64,000 nucleotides of DNA, taken from contig JANEZZ010001873.1 in NCBI GenBank assembly GCA_026122225.1, positions 1,364,001-1,428,000 on the forward strand, given 5' to 3'. The notes under the pieces were generated by a model. That model ran no database searches. It was not told where the DNA came from and saw only the letters and a list, made by a program, of their open reading frames with translations. This stretch comes from Heloderma charlesbogerti (taxonomy: Eukaryota > Chordata > Lepidosauria > Squamata > Helodermatidae). Positions 52,985 through 63,942 of the stretch are shown here, in pieces. How positions within the stretch are numbered: the stretch's first letter is position 1; each line of letters starts with the position of its first letter. Position numbers and translations under genes: made by a program.

Positions 52985-53750
52985 TATAAATAAAGTCACT
53001 TCTATTTTATTATGCCCTGTGAATAAAAATGAGCTGTTTCCTCTGAGGAAGCATAGCTTTATCTGCAAGAGGCAAATTATATTATCTGATGGTAGAAATT
53101 AAATGAAGTGGCACATATGATACATCAAGGCATTTCAAATAATGACAGTATTCTTTGTTTGAAAATACTTGTCCCTAGTCCTTCACCTTGGTGTCCCACT
53201 TCTTTGTTTCTACCAGTTTCCAAATTCCACAGGGAGGGACACCTGTTTCCAAGAGCCAAGCCTATGAGGTGCTCTGTTTCATGCTTCAGTGGCTGTATTT
53301 CATATGCACCAGTTAAACTGGTCTGGACTAGCTTTTTGAACGGGTGCAAATTATTTTCCCTCTGTGACTACCATGCTCAGCGTATTTTAAACAGCACTTA
53401 GAGGCATTATGCAATGACCAGTTGTTTTGTGTTGGTTTGTCACTTCCTTTCCTGAGCGCAGGGACATAGTTTGGTGGGTCGAATCCATTATGGGAGGTTG
53501 TCACTGCCCATCAAAGTCATCTTGGTATTTGTGAATGAGTGGAGAAATTATCAATGCTGATTATAGTTTTACCCTGGAATGTAAAAGCCCTGTGCATGCT
53601 GTTTTATCGAGTGCATTTGCTGCACTTTACTGCTACCAGATATTTCGTAATGCGAAGATGTTTATTTCCACCAGACCCTGTTGCACATTTACATGGGTCT
53701 TTCCTGATGTCAAGTTGCCAGCACCCCTGTATAGACACTGGAATGCACAG
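52985..53750. other. Unassigned sequence
   Basis: Frames up to 114 codons have no family motifs and overlap in several phases. No repeat was recognised. Confidence 0.4.
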
Positions 53751-53754
53751 CTAG

Positions 53755-54065
53755 TGGTGCATATTCAAGGGCAAGGGTGGGGAACATCAAGCCCAGGCCC
53801 ACACGCCTTTCCCCCAGCCGCCAATCATTTGGTGGTTTCCTGGCTTTTGTGCAGTTTCCCCCCCATTCTAAAAGGTTGAAGTGGCTTCCCTAAGGCTTAG
53901 TTACTGGCTGAAAGAGCTTTAAGCTAAACTGTGCTTGTATTTTTTGTTTTATTTTTTGGCCCCACCCCATTTTGGCCCTGCTCACCACTACAATGTAGCC
54001 CCTGAGAGCTTCTCCGAAATGGACTTTGGCCATTGGCCTGAAAGACATCCTGTTCTAGGGAAAGA
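53755..54065 (+). repeat. Interspersed repeat, family shared with 35.6 kb
   Basis: AAGGGTGGGGAACATCAAGCC, GGCCCTGCTCACCACTAC and AATGTAGCCCCTGAGAGC resemble 35640-35855. A T-rich stretch near 53940 separates two parts. Confidence 0.55.
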
Positions 54066-54285
54066 GCAACCCCCATACGCAGCATGGGAAGTCTGTTATG
54101 GACCGCACAGCTGTACTGGATTTGGGAGAAGTACTTAAACCACACAACTGGATGAACACTTTGGATGAGAATAAGGACATCCTGATGAACAAGCTCCCTG
54201 GTTACAAAGCTACTCTCTGTCCCATTCTTATGTATCTTTGCCCGAATAAAGTCACTGTAGTGTGGCTCTAACACTGGTTTGTGAT

Positions 54286-54711
54286 TAGGGATGTCAGAGA
54301 TATCTGCAACAGAAACAAATGAGTTTGGATTTCTATGAATCCAACCTGCAGATTCCACAGCGGACTGGCTTTTCCTGAGACACATGGATTCCATGGACTT
54401 GTGGACCATTTTTAAAAAACTTTCTGGAATTTTATGCAAACATAGTCATAGAAAAATAAGTAAAATAATTTTTAAAACAATAAAAAACACTGGGGAAAAA
54501 TGTGCATTTTCCCCATACGCTAAAGCATGAAAATGCACATTTTTGGGATGGGGGATTTGTGCATGGGGGGATTTGCATATTTTGACAATTTGTGCTAATT
54601 CAAGAAATTGGGAAAATCCAATTCTGCCAATGCATGGATGATGGAACGAAAGGCAACTGACAATCTGCAAAATGTAGACAGAATGGATTTTACAAAATCT
54701 GTACATCCCTA
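54286..54711. mobile_element. hAT-type MITE, 426 bp
   Basis: It starts TAGGGATGTCAGAGATA and ends AAATCTGTACATCCCTA; the TAGGGATGT ends are inverted. Flanks TTTGTGAT (54278-54285) and CTTGTGAT (54712-54719) match at seven of eight positions, the 8-bp size typical of hAT. The interior is AT-rich with AAATGTGCATTTTCCCC / GAAAATGCACATTTTTGGG forming a hairpin. No transposase; the 171-codon minus frame across its left edge is spurious. Confidence 0.88.
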
Positions 54712-54802
54712 CTTGTGATGCCATGCTATTGTAGCACTTAATTTAGTATCAGCCTACCGTAACCATTCACCTGACAATGCAGCAAATCCATAAGCCATGT
54801 TG

Positions 54803-54998
54803 ATAGGAACATAGGAAGCTGCCTTATACTGAATCAGACCATTGGTCCGTCTAGCTCAGTATGGTCCTCACTGACTGATAATGGCTCTCCAAGGCTTCAG
54901 AACGAGGTCTTGCCTAGCACTGTTAGAGTTGCCAGGAATTGAACTTAGGGCATTCTGCTTGCAAAGCTGGTGCTCTGCTACAGCTACCTATGTTTGCA
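54803..54998 (-). mobile_element. tRNA-derived SINE, inverted
   Basis: GATAGGAACATAGGAAGCTG, TACTGAATCAGACCATTGG, ATGGCTCTCCAAGGCTTC and AGGAATTGAACTTAGGGC, then GCAAAGCTGGTGCTCTGC: the reverse complement of the SINE seen at 60588. Confidence 0.9.
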
Positions 54999-55469
54999 GA
55001 GATGTGAAAAAGAGCTTTCCAAAATTAAACTGAATTTTGGACATTGATGTATTGTGGTTTAGTTTAATATCCAAGATATGTTTTGTTTATATCACTTTTG
55101 ATCTTCAGACAGTTCATTTTTTGCATCTGGCTTTCTCCTTTTATTTTGTCAAAAGTGTTTATAAGGAAAACTATTTCATCTGCTGATACAGATCACTAAT
55201 TCTCAGACTGAACAAACATTGTGCATTGCATGTTAACTAGGATAAAAACCAGAAGAAAATAAAAAGAACACATATGAACCCTCTGGCAATTCAATATATT
55301 GCCTGAAGAACGTTAGAGAGCTTCTAACTTTATTAAAAGATAAAAGATGTGTTCAAATGAAGCTTTGATTTTTTTTAAAAAAACAATCATATTGTCTACG
55401 ATGGAATCAATTTACATAATGTAGCCTGCAATCTTGAATAAAGCCTTATTTATTTACCTTGGCCTGTAA

Positions 55470-55830
55470 TGGAGTGAGGACTTTATTGGGTGCCATTGTG
55501 TATATGGTGTTATATGGGTTCATTTTTAAAATGTTGATGTTATTACTGTTTTATAATTTTTATATATTTTTTAATTTTATGTACTGCCTTGGGAGGGTTT
55601 TCCCTAAAAGGCAGCTTAATTTAACATTTTTTAAAAATTTGTTTTTATCTGGTACTCTATTTTAAATGTCTTGCTGCGAGCTTCTGTTGATCATTTTATT
55701 TTTCTATTGTAGTTTTAAACTTTATATTGTATTCTATCTATATTTTATCATTTTAAATGGTGTGAACTGCCCAGAGAGCTTTGGATATTGGGCGATATAG
55801 ATATGTAATAAATAAATAAATACATACATA
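55470..55830 (+). mobile_element. Two L2-type LINE 3' ends in tandem
   Basis: One tail ends near 55620 (TGTACTGCCTTGGGAGGG, AAAGGCAGCTTAATTTAAC) and a second near 55830 (GAACTGCCCAGAGAGCTTTGG, GGGCGATATAGATATG, AATAAATAAA). Both are UTR only. Confidence 0.75.
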
Positions 55831-57067
55831 CATAAATAATGTTTTAAATTAAAAACAAAATTCTATACACATTTACTTAGGACTAAGATCACTGCCTTGT
55901 TGTGGCGAAGGGGCTTGCGTAACTCAGTGAAGCCATAAGCTATGCCGTGCAGGGCCACCCAAGACAGACAGGTGATGGCAGAGAGTTCTGACAAAATGTG
56001 GTCCACTGGAGAAGGAAATGGCAACCCACTCCAGTATTCTTGCCAAGAAAACCCCATGGAACGTATCACAAGGCTAAAAGAGATGACGCTGGAAGATGAG
56101 CCCCTCAGGTTGGAAGGTATCCAATATACTACTGGGGAAGAGCAGAGGGTATTTTCAAGTAGCGCCAGAAAGAGTGAAGCGGCTGGGCCAAAGCCGAAAG
56201 GACACTCAGCTGTGGATGTGTCTGGTGGTGAAAAGAAAATCCGATGCTGTAAAGAACAATATTGTTTAGGAAGCTGGAATGTCAGATCAATGAATCAAGG
56301 TAAGCCTCAAGGAGGTGGTCAAACATGAGATGGCAAGATTGAACATCGACATCTTGGGAATCAGTGAACTAAAATGGACAGGTATGGGCGAATTTAATTC
56401 AGGTGACCATCTTATCTACTACTGTGGGCAAGAATCCCTTAGAAGAAATGGAATAGCACTCATAGTCAACAAAAGGGTGGGAAAAGCAGTACTGGGGTAC
56501 AATCTTAAAAACGATAGACTGATCTCAGTACGAATCCAAGGCAAACCATTCAACATCACAGTAATTCAAGTCTATGCCCCAACCACTGAGCTGAAGAAGC
56601 TGGGGTTGATCAGTTCTATGAAGACCTACAACACCTTTTAGAACTAACACCAAAAAAAGATGTCCTCTTCATCATAGGGGATTGGAATGCTAAACTAGGA
56701 AGTCAAGAAATCTCCGATATGCAGATGATACCACTTTGATGGCTGAAAGTGAGGAGGAGCTGAGGAACCTCATGATGAAGGTGAAAGAAGAAAGAGCAAA
56801 AGCTGGGTTGCAGTTAAACCTCAAAAAAACCACGATTATGGCAACCAGCTTGATTGATAACTGGCAAATTAGAGGGAGAAAACGTGGAGGCAGTGACAGA
56901 CTTTGTCTTTCTAGGCCCAAAGATTACTGCAGACACTGACTGCAGCCAGGAAATCAGAAGACGTTTACTTCTTGGGAGGAGAGCAATGACAAATCTTGAT
57001 AAAATAGTGAAGAGCAGAGACATCACACTGATAACAAAGGTCCGCATAGTTAAAGCAATGGTATTCC

Positions 57068-57768
57068 TAGGGATGTCAGAGAATTCTGCGACGGATCTCG
57101 GTGAGGCTGAATGCCAGTGCATTCGGCCCCCCAAAATCTGTCGCGGAACGAAGCCCCCCCACCCCATGAAAGGTGTGCGGGATGAAGTCCCTGCTGCCCC
57201 CACCCCATGAAAGGCACATGAAACGGAGCACTTACCTGCTCCCATCCGCGCTGCTTTGTGAATGGCGGCCGTCCTGCGTCTGCCATTCGCTTCCTCCTCT
57301 TCATAGCCATGATAGGCTACGTAAATACTTACGTAGCCTATCACGGCTAATGCAGGGAAGCCACTTGCATCCCTGTGGAGGCTGTGATAGGCTACGTAAG
57401 TATTTACGTAGCCTATCACAGCAGGGGGAAAAAAACACCAGCATACGCAAATGGCTGCGGCTACCGCCATTTGCATACACTGGGGTTTTTCCCCCTGCCG
57501 TGATAGGCTACATAAATATTTACATAGCCCATCACAGCTCAATACAGGGATGCAAATGGTGGCGGCTACGACAGCTGCCATTTGCGTCCCTGCAGGGCTG
57601 CCCAGGGGCTGGATGTCCGGCTGCGGGCGGCTGGAGCCAGCTGGTGGCTCCGTGGCTTGGCTGCGGAGCGGAGCCAGCCGGGCAGGATTCTGTGGGGAGG
57701 GACAGAGCACCTCCCCCCCACCGCGGATGCCCCTGTGTGGAGCCAGGTAAGGGATTCGTACATCCCTA
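57068..57768. mobile_element. hAT-type MITE inside BovB, 701 bp, palindrome-rich
   Basis: Ends are TAGGGATGTCAGAGAATTC and GGATTCGTACATCCCTA. GGTATTCC at 57060-57067 and 57769-57776 is a perfect 8-bp target duplication, and its removal restores the BovB phrase ATGGTATTCCCTGTAG. The interior is GC- and CpG-rich and holds three copies of a TGATAGGCTACGTAA palindrome and larger inverted repeats. Antisense to it and to BovB runs a 444-codon frame that I regard as spurious. Unlike the 54286 element only the ends are shared. Confidence 0.93.
57310..57575. repeat. Stacked palindromes within the MITE
   Basis: Three near-perfect palindromes (57310-57343, 57381-57422, 57500-57535) each pair GATAGGCTACGTAA with TTACGTAGCCTATC. 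The latter two also sit as arms of a larger inverted repeat centred near 57461: GCAGGGGGAAAAAA pairs with TTTTTCCCCCTGC, CGCAAATGGC with GCCATTTGC, and TTGCATCCCTGT (57366) with ACAGGGATGCAA (57544). The whole can fold as one branched hairpin of more than 200 bp. Confidence 0.9.
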
Positions 57769-58329
57769 GGTATTCCCTGTAGTAACCTATGGCTGCGAGA
57801 GCTGGACCATAAGGAAGGCTGAGCGAAGGAAGATAGATGCTTTTGAACTGTGGTGCTGGAGGAAAATTTTAAGAGTGCCTTGGACTGCAAGAAGATCAAA
57901 TCAGTCCATACTCCAGGAAATAAAGCCAGACTGTTCACTTGAGGGAATGATATTAAAGGCAAAACTGAAGTACTTTGGCCACATAATGAGAAGACAGGAC
58001 ACCCTGGAGTGGAAGGCAAAAGGAAGAGGGGCCGACCAAGGGCAAGATGGATGGATGATATTCTGGAGGTGACGGACTCGACCTTGGGGGAGCTGGGGGT
58101 GGCAACGGCCAACAGGAAGCTCTGGCGTGGGTTGGTCCATGAAGTCACGAAGAGTCGGAAGCGACTGAACGAATAAACAACAAAATTATACCTGTGCCTC
58201 TAATCCATTTGTCTCACACCTAATGACTAACTACCTTAGAGGAAAGGGATATATTGAATAAGGTGATGTAGATTTATGGTGGCAGTGGAAGTCAAGGCAG
58301 GGATTGCCCAGTGGTGAGAGGTGATCTTC

Positions 58330-58935
58330 CACAAGCAGAAGATCACCTTGCAGAAAAGGGCAACTAAAATGATCAATGGACTGGAGCATCTCCCCTATGA
58401 AGGAAGGTTACAACAGCTCGGATTGTTTAGCTTGGGAAGAAAGAAGGGTAAGGGGAGACATGATAGAGTTGTACAAAATTATGCATAGTGGGGAGAAGTG
58501 GATAGGGAGACATTTTTCTCCTTCTCTCACAGTCCTAGAACCCAGGGTCATCCCATGAAGCTGATTGGTGGGAGATTCAGGACAGATAAAATGAGGTACT
58601 TCTTCACACAGCACATAGTTGAATTATGGAATTTGCTATGACAATATGTAGTGATGGCCACTAATTTGGATGGCTTTAAAAGGGGGTTAGACAAATTCCT
58701 GGAGGAAAAGGCTATTAATGGCTACTAGTCCTGATGGCTATATGCTACCTCCAGTATCAGCGCCAGTATGCCTGTGTACACAAATTGCTGGGGAACATGG
58801 ATGGGAGGGTGCAGTTGCACACATGTCCTACTTGTGATTTCCTGGTTGACGGCTGGCTGACCACTGGGTGAACAGAATGCTGGACTAGATGGATATTTGG
58901 TCTGATCCAGCATGGCTCTTCTTATGTTCTGAATT
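58330..58935 (+). mobile_element. CR1 LINE 3' end with last ORF2 codons
   Basis: GCAACTAAAATGATCAATGG (A-T-K-M-I-N-G), ACATGATAGAGTTGTACAAA, GGTACTTCTTCACACAGCAC, GAATTTGCTATGAC and TTAGACAAATTCCTGGAGG give the CR1 C-terminus; the UTR with CTGGACTAGATGGATATTTGG and CAGCATGGCTCTTCTTATG follows. The 5' part is absent. Confidence 0.92.
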
Positions 58936-59575
58936 AGTGACTGTAGCAATAGGAATTCCCCACTGAGAATGTGCGTTCTGCCACACCCTCCAACTGTCGA
59001 GGTGCTCAGCACAGAAACCCTGCACCTATTCGTTTGCACTTTGGTAGGTGTTGTAAGCACAGAAAGTGCTACTATGCCTGCAAATTCCATCCAATTCTGT
59101 AAGTAGAAAAGAAAAGAGAAGATTATATAGCTTTTTGTTCATGTAAGTCAGCGCGGAGACATAGGAAGCGTCAGACTCTCTGAGCAAAGTTCTGCTTTGG
59201 ACCTGAGTTGAATTAGGTTGTTCCCAAAGCAGTCCAAGTCAAATCAACCCACTTTCTGAAGTGGGATCTGAACCAAATCTTGTCTTTGGTACACAACCCT
59301 GCTTAAAACAAAGCTTTTGATACTAGGATTGCCCCCCTGGCTAGTTTTAACCTGGGCTGTTCATTTGTTCTGCTATTTGGCCAAGTTTATTTGAACTCAG
59401 AACATCATGCATTTTTTAATCCTCCTGTTTTTGTAAAATCTTATATTGTAGTCAAACAGTCTCTAATTGAGTCATAGTGCTGGGTTTTTTTTTTTTTGGT
59501 AAGATATTAGATATGTATATTGACAAAGACTTTAATTTAATATTACAATATAAAATTGTACTAAATATTATTGTT
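58936..59575. other. Unassigned sequence
   Basis: No repeat or gene motif recognised apart from a T-run near 59487. Confidence 0.4.
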
Positions 59576-59589
59576 TATAGTGCAGGGGT

Positions 59590-60017
59590 TGTTGTTGTTC
59601 AGTCGTTAAGTTGTGTCCGACTCTTCATGACCCCATGGACCATAGCACGCCAGGCCTTCCTGTCCTGCGCACTCTCCCGGAGCGTGCTCAAGTTCATATT
59701 CATTGCATCAGGGATGCTATCTAGCCATCTCATCCTCTGCCGTCCCCTTCTCTTTTTGCTTTCAGTCTTTCCCAGCATCAGGGTCTTTTCCAGGGAGTTT
59801 TCTCTTCGCATTAGGTGGCCAAAATAGTTGAGCTTCAGCTTCAGTATCTGTCCTTCCAATGAGCAGTCAGGGTTGATTTCCTTTAGGATGGACTGATTTG
59901 ACCTCCTTGCAGTCCAGGGCACTTGTAAGAGTCTTCTCCAGCACCACAGTTCGAAAGCATCTATTCTCTGGCACTCAGCCTTCCTTATAGTTCAGCTCTC
60001 ACAGCCATACGTTACTA
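59590..60017 (-). mobile_element. BovB LINE 3' end, inverted, 11-bp target duplication
   Basis: AGTGCAGGGGT at 59579-59589 and 60018-60028 is a perfect duplication. The minus strand keeps a 107-codon frame (59922-59599) with PWTARRSNQSIL, LKLNYFGHLMRR and WRAMVHGVMKSRTQLND, the C-terminus of BovB ORF2 to its natural stop. The open frame and clean duplication make this the youngest-looking BovB piece here. The 5' end is truncated. Confidence 0.96.
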
Positions 60018-60029
60018 AGTGCAGGGGTA

Positions 60030-60585
60030 CATGCCTATAAAGTTGTATCTGGGTATGTAATGACCCTAATGTGATATGCTGACCCCTGATGCTTTATTTA
60101 TACCTTATATGCTTTCCATGATTAAAAATCACCCCTTACTTAACTGCTGAATCGACATAAAGTAGTAGTTGTTGTGAAACTAAACTTCACCATTTTAGAA
60201 TCATATAGACCCCAAATACCTTGTACAACAGTGGTTAACTTTTCCACATTTACTTTAGTTAGGCTTTATCTGGCCTCAGTGCCATTTTACTGAAACTCTG
60301 ACATTTTTTTTTTTTTTTTAGAAAATGGCAAGGTGATGGTGCATGTATGATGGTGGTGTATGTGAAGTTGAAACACAGTTGCTCCCTTTATTTTATGAGA
60401 ATACATGGATTATGAAATGGCACAGATTAGGAGATAAAAGTTTCCCACTTTTTAAACATTAGGCTATGACTCCTAAAGCTTAGGAAGGATTTCCATATAT
60501 TGAGTAAATTAATTTAATGGGCACCATTTCAAGCAAAGAATCCTGGCTTATTCAACCACTATGTGCATGAGATCCACATTGAGCT
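60030..60585. other. Unassigned sequence
   Basis: A T-run at 60305-60320 is the only low-complexity feature. No gene. Confidence 0.4.
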
Positions 60586-60587
60586 GG

Positions 60588-60780
60588 GGCCACAGCCGTG
60601 GAAGAGCACCTGTTTTGCATGCAGAAGGCCCCAGGTTCAATTCTCAGCATCCTCAAGTAGGGCTAGGAAAGAATCCTGCCTGCCCTGAAAACCTGGACAC
60701 CTACTTGTAGTCAGTGTTGACATTGACAATAGTGTGCTAGATGGACCAATGCTCTGACTCAGTACCAGACACCTTTCAAT
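60588..60780 (+). mobile_element. tRNA-derived SINE
   Basis: Head GGCCACAGCCGTGGAAGAGC (A box) and CAGGTTCAATTCTCAGC (B box), then TTGTAGTCAGTGTTGAC, GCTAGATGGACCAATG and CTGACTCAGTACCAG. It is the plus-strand form of the copies at 46.1, 46.6 and 54.8 kb. Confidence 0.9.
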
Positions 60781-60784
60781 GAGT

Positions 60785-63400
60785 TGTGTGCATCCTGCCT
60801 GTTTATTCCAGTTCCCAGGACTGAATAAACATCTCATTAGATTGGTGTTACATCTGAACCAAGGATTATGCTTAATTGTGCCCAAACAAACCAGGATTGT
60901 AAACCAGCTTTAAACCAGTGTTTGCTGTTGGCTTACAAATCTAGCCTTAATAAACCATAATCCCAGGTTCACATATAACACTAAACCCGCCCATGCCTGC
61001 TTTGTTTACCTGCTTGTGCCAGCAGGAGGAGCAATGCAAGAGTGAACATGCTGCATGCATTCACATGCAGTTCATGAACTTTGTGGTTTAATAAGCCAGG
61101 ATTCCTGGTTCCAAGTGACATGCGAACATGACCATAGATATGGGCAGGAAATTTGGCATTGCCCCCCACATAGGGGGAGATATGATCCATTGGGTGGGGT
61201 TTGTATACATACCATGTGACATATCTCCCTTATCCTGTTATGTAATGCTTATGGCATTGTGTTTGCTGAATAAAATCTGTACTCCAGTTATTCCGTCTGA
61301 AAGTGATAAGGCAGAAAAGGAGTGTGTTGCAAAAGCAAGGAAGTTGATATAGTCAGTATGAGTTGATGAATGCTTCCTCATGTTTTCAGGACTGGGTTTG
61401 GAGGCTCTGCCCAAGTGGATAAGAAAGGGGCAGGAAGGGATAATGGTATGCCATCACATTCTGCATGTGAGTTCCCTAGAGGGTTGAGGTTCATGTTTTT
61501 ATGAATTTTAATGAACACATGAGGGTTGAAATGGTGAATTTATGAGATATCAGGAAGTGAAGGATATAAATATATACAATTCTGGAGAGTTAATCAGTAA
61601 AAAGCGGGCATAAAATAACCTGTGGCAGAAGGAATTTATCATTTTTAGGGAGAGGGCCTTGAAGCCTTCTATTTTGGGCACTGATATTTACTATTATTAT
61701 TTCATCACAGAAAATTGCTTTGTTTAATAGGAGGGAGGAAATAGGATCTATAACTTTCACCCTTGGGGAAATTTCAACCTTGCATCTATAGAATCCTTTT
61801 CCTCCTCACAACTTACTTTAATCTGTTTTAAAACTGGAGAGCTGAGAGGAACAATTTGCGATTTGTTGTGATGCCCTGTTAGTTGTGATGGCTCACTGTT
61901 GCAATAACTGGGGGTGCTAATGTGACAGGTGAGAAAACTTCCCTGACATCAGGCCATCCCTCCCACACCAATGCCTTTCCACCCTATAAACTGGCTTTTT
62001 GTGTAATTAAAGCAGCTTTAACTTTCCAGAAATCTGTCCTTCTAATGAGCTCCCTTGTGACAGGAGATCCCATCCTTTGGCAAAGACAAGAATAAGTTCA
62101 TGTTCCAAGCAGAGATTGTGCAATGATTGGACTGACTCAGTAACATCAAGGTAAATTGGAAAATCCCAGCAGAGCACATTAAAACAAGACCGATGCCTAT
62201 GCATCACAATTGCATCAAAGCTGAAACATCATTTGTAAGTCATTTATGTTCACATGGAAGGTGCTGAGCAGTTCTCATATGTATTACTTGTCATCCACTT
62301 GAATGGCAGTAATTAGGAACAGCAGGTACCTGAAGAAGGATTTGACACTTGAAAGGTGGGACGTGATACTATTAGCATTTTGAGTGGAAATGGGAAGCAG
62401 CCCTTCTTAGGTGGGTCTGCCTCCCCATAGAACAAACCCACACTTCCATTGCAGGGAGTGTGTACAACAGTAGCTCCAAATCATGGACAACAGTACTTAT
62501 CCATTTCTTAGATTACCCAGTTGTCCTACTCACCCACAGCAATGGTCATCTGTTCTGATTCCTGGTTACATTAAGGCTGGTTGACTTGCAGGTATAGAAC
62601 TTATCATCTCTTGATGACTCACGGCTGAAATGTCTCACCGAGGTTCAAACTACGCATTGCATTAATTGCATAGCATCTGGCTGAGCTGTATCTTTTTCTT
62701 TATTGTAGCTATGTGTGGCCCGGATTTGGATCAGGAGCAGTGTGCATGGGAGGGCAGCATTAAACTTTGCTCCACCTGTTTGCTTCCTGAAATCCTCTCT
62801 CTCTGGCAGAGAGTTAAAAGAAGAAAGAAAAAACCTCAATGGACTCCAGTGGAGATTTTTTTTTTTTAAATCCCCGCACAAGGGGGCCAAATTGTGGAAA
62901 GCAAATGGGTGCAGGGTGGGGGAGGTTTAACCCTCTCCTCCCGGTTGCATGCTGGCTCTGAACCGAATTGGGGCCTCATGCAGGTACTCTGAAATAAAGA
63001 AAACATGAGTAGCATGCTCATCTACATGACATGCAATTAATGTAATGTGTAGACCCAGAAAATGTGACCCAGAAAATCATTGGGTTTAAGTGAGGACTGG
63101 TATGTTTCAGAATATTCTGCTTTCTTGTTGTATACCATGGTCGGCGTGATGAGCCACACTTGACATTTCATGGTCTAGGAAGGCAGAAACTGGACATGCG
63201 AAGCAGTCGTGCAGTTAGAGAATTTTAGCCCTTGAACTTAATGGCCTTATAAGGGCCCCTCTCTTGAGATGTGACACGTACTGTATGCCTTCACTTGCTG
63301 CGCACTGGAATAAGCCAGCCTTGATGCATTTGTGGGCCCTCCTGCTAATTCTACTGGGTGGCCCCCTGGACTTTTGCCCCAAATTCCTGCCCTGATGACA
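60785..63400. other. Largely unassigned sequence
   Basis: CCAGGATTGTAAACCAGC / TTAAACCAGTGTTTGC near 60890-60930 and AATCCCAGG...CCAGGATTCC at 60960-61110 suggest an old foldback element. 61990-62240 is repeat-free. GGGCCCTCCTGC...CCCTGATGAC near 63335-63400 looks like a dispersed repeat end. No coding gene supported. Confidence 0.4.
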
Positions 63401-63404
63401 TTGC

Positions 63405-63628
63405 TGGTGCAAAGGAGAGGAGGAGCCAGCATGTGTTTTGCATGTAGAAGGTCACAACTTTAATCCCTGGCCTTCTCAGTTTAAGGGGATCTCAGGAAGC
63501 AGGACTGAGAAAGATGTATACTTGAGACCTAGGCTGGGGGAGCCCCTGCCAGTCAGAGTAGGCAGTCCTGGAGCAGATAAACCAATGGTATCATTTAGGA
63601 TAAGGCAGCTTCACCTGTTCATATAAAG
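63405..63628 (+). mobile_element. tRNA-derived SINE, diverged
   Basis: TGTGTTTTGCATGTAGAAGG, CACAACTTTAATCCCTGGCC (B box decayed), CTTGAGACCTAGGCTGGGGG, GCCAGTCAGAGTAGGCAG and AAGGCAGCTTCACCTGTTC follow the family order, including its 3' end. Confidence 0.85.
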
Positions 63629-63942
63629 ATGCATCCTTTCTCTTGCATGCTGTACTCTTTTCTTTTCCCTGTGAGCAAAACAGCCAGGAAGAAGCAGACC
63701 CATGGATGCAGCCATTTCTGGCAGCCAAGGCTTGCTCAGAGAAGGACCAGTAGTCTAGTGGGACAAAACTGCAGAAACCACTCAATTTCCACATGCTTTA
63801 CAGTACTGACACTTTGCAGTACCTGGAGTGCTCAGTAATCTGTCACTTGGCTGTGTTTTGAGTAACAAATTAATCAAATGAATGCATGCAAATTCAAAAT
63901 ACGCTGTTTGATTTAGGAACCATTCTTTTTACAAAGTTGATA

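Larger units (their letters stand above)
55883..58185 (+). mobile_element. BovB (RTE) LINE, internally deleted, with hAT MITE inside
   Basis: It starts ATCACTGCCTTGTTGTGGCG. The endonuclease follows in two frames: LGSWNVRSMNQGK (near 56270), then DILGISELKWTG, RRNGIALIVNKR, VIQVYAPTTE and IIGDWNAKLG. At about 56704 the text jumps to the reverse transcriptase catalytic box (Y-A-D-D-T-T-L-M-A-E-S in another phase), so most of RT is deleted. NLKKTTIMAT and DFVFLGPKI follow, then a MITE (57068-57768), then TYGCESWTIRKAER-like text and WRGLVHEVTKSRKRLNE at the 3' end with AATAAACAAC. The element is dead. Confidence 0.95.

Noticed and set aside
53924..54439. 171-codon minus frame
   Set aside because: It crosses a dispersed repeat and the left end of a hAT MITE; no conserved motif.
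57310..57540. CRISPR-like array of regularly spaced palindromic repeats
   Set aside because: Only three diverged copies with unequal and mutually complementary spacers, inside a eukaryotic MITE.
56814..58148. Minus-strand open frame of 444 codons, the longest in the window
   Set aside because: It runs antisense through BovB and the GC-rich, palindromic MITE, where stop codons are rare. It has no protein motif, and the repeated CNYVxxY-like stretches come from the DNA palindromes.
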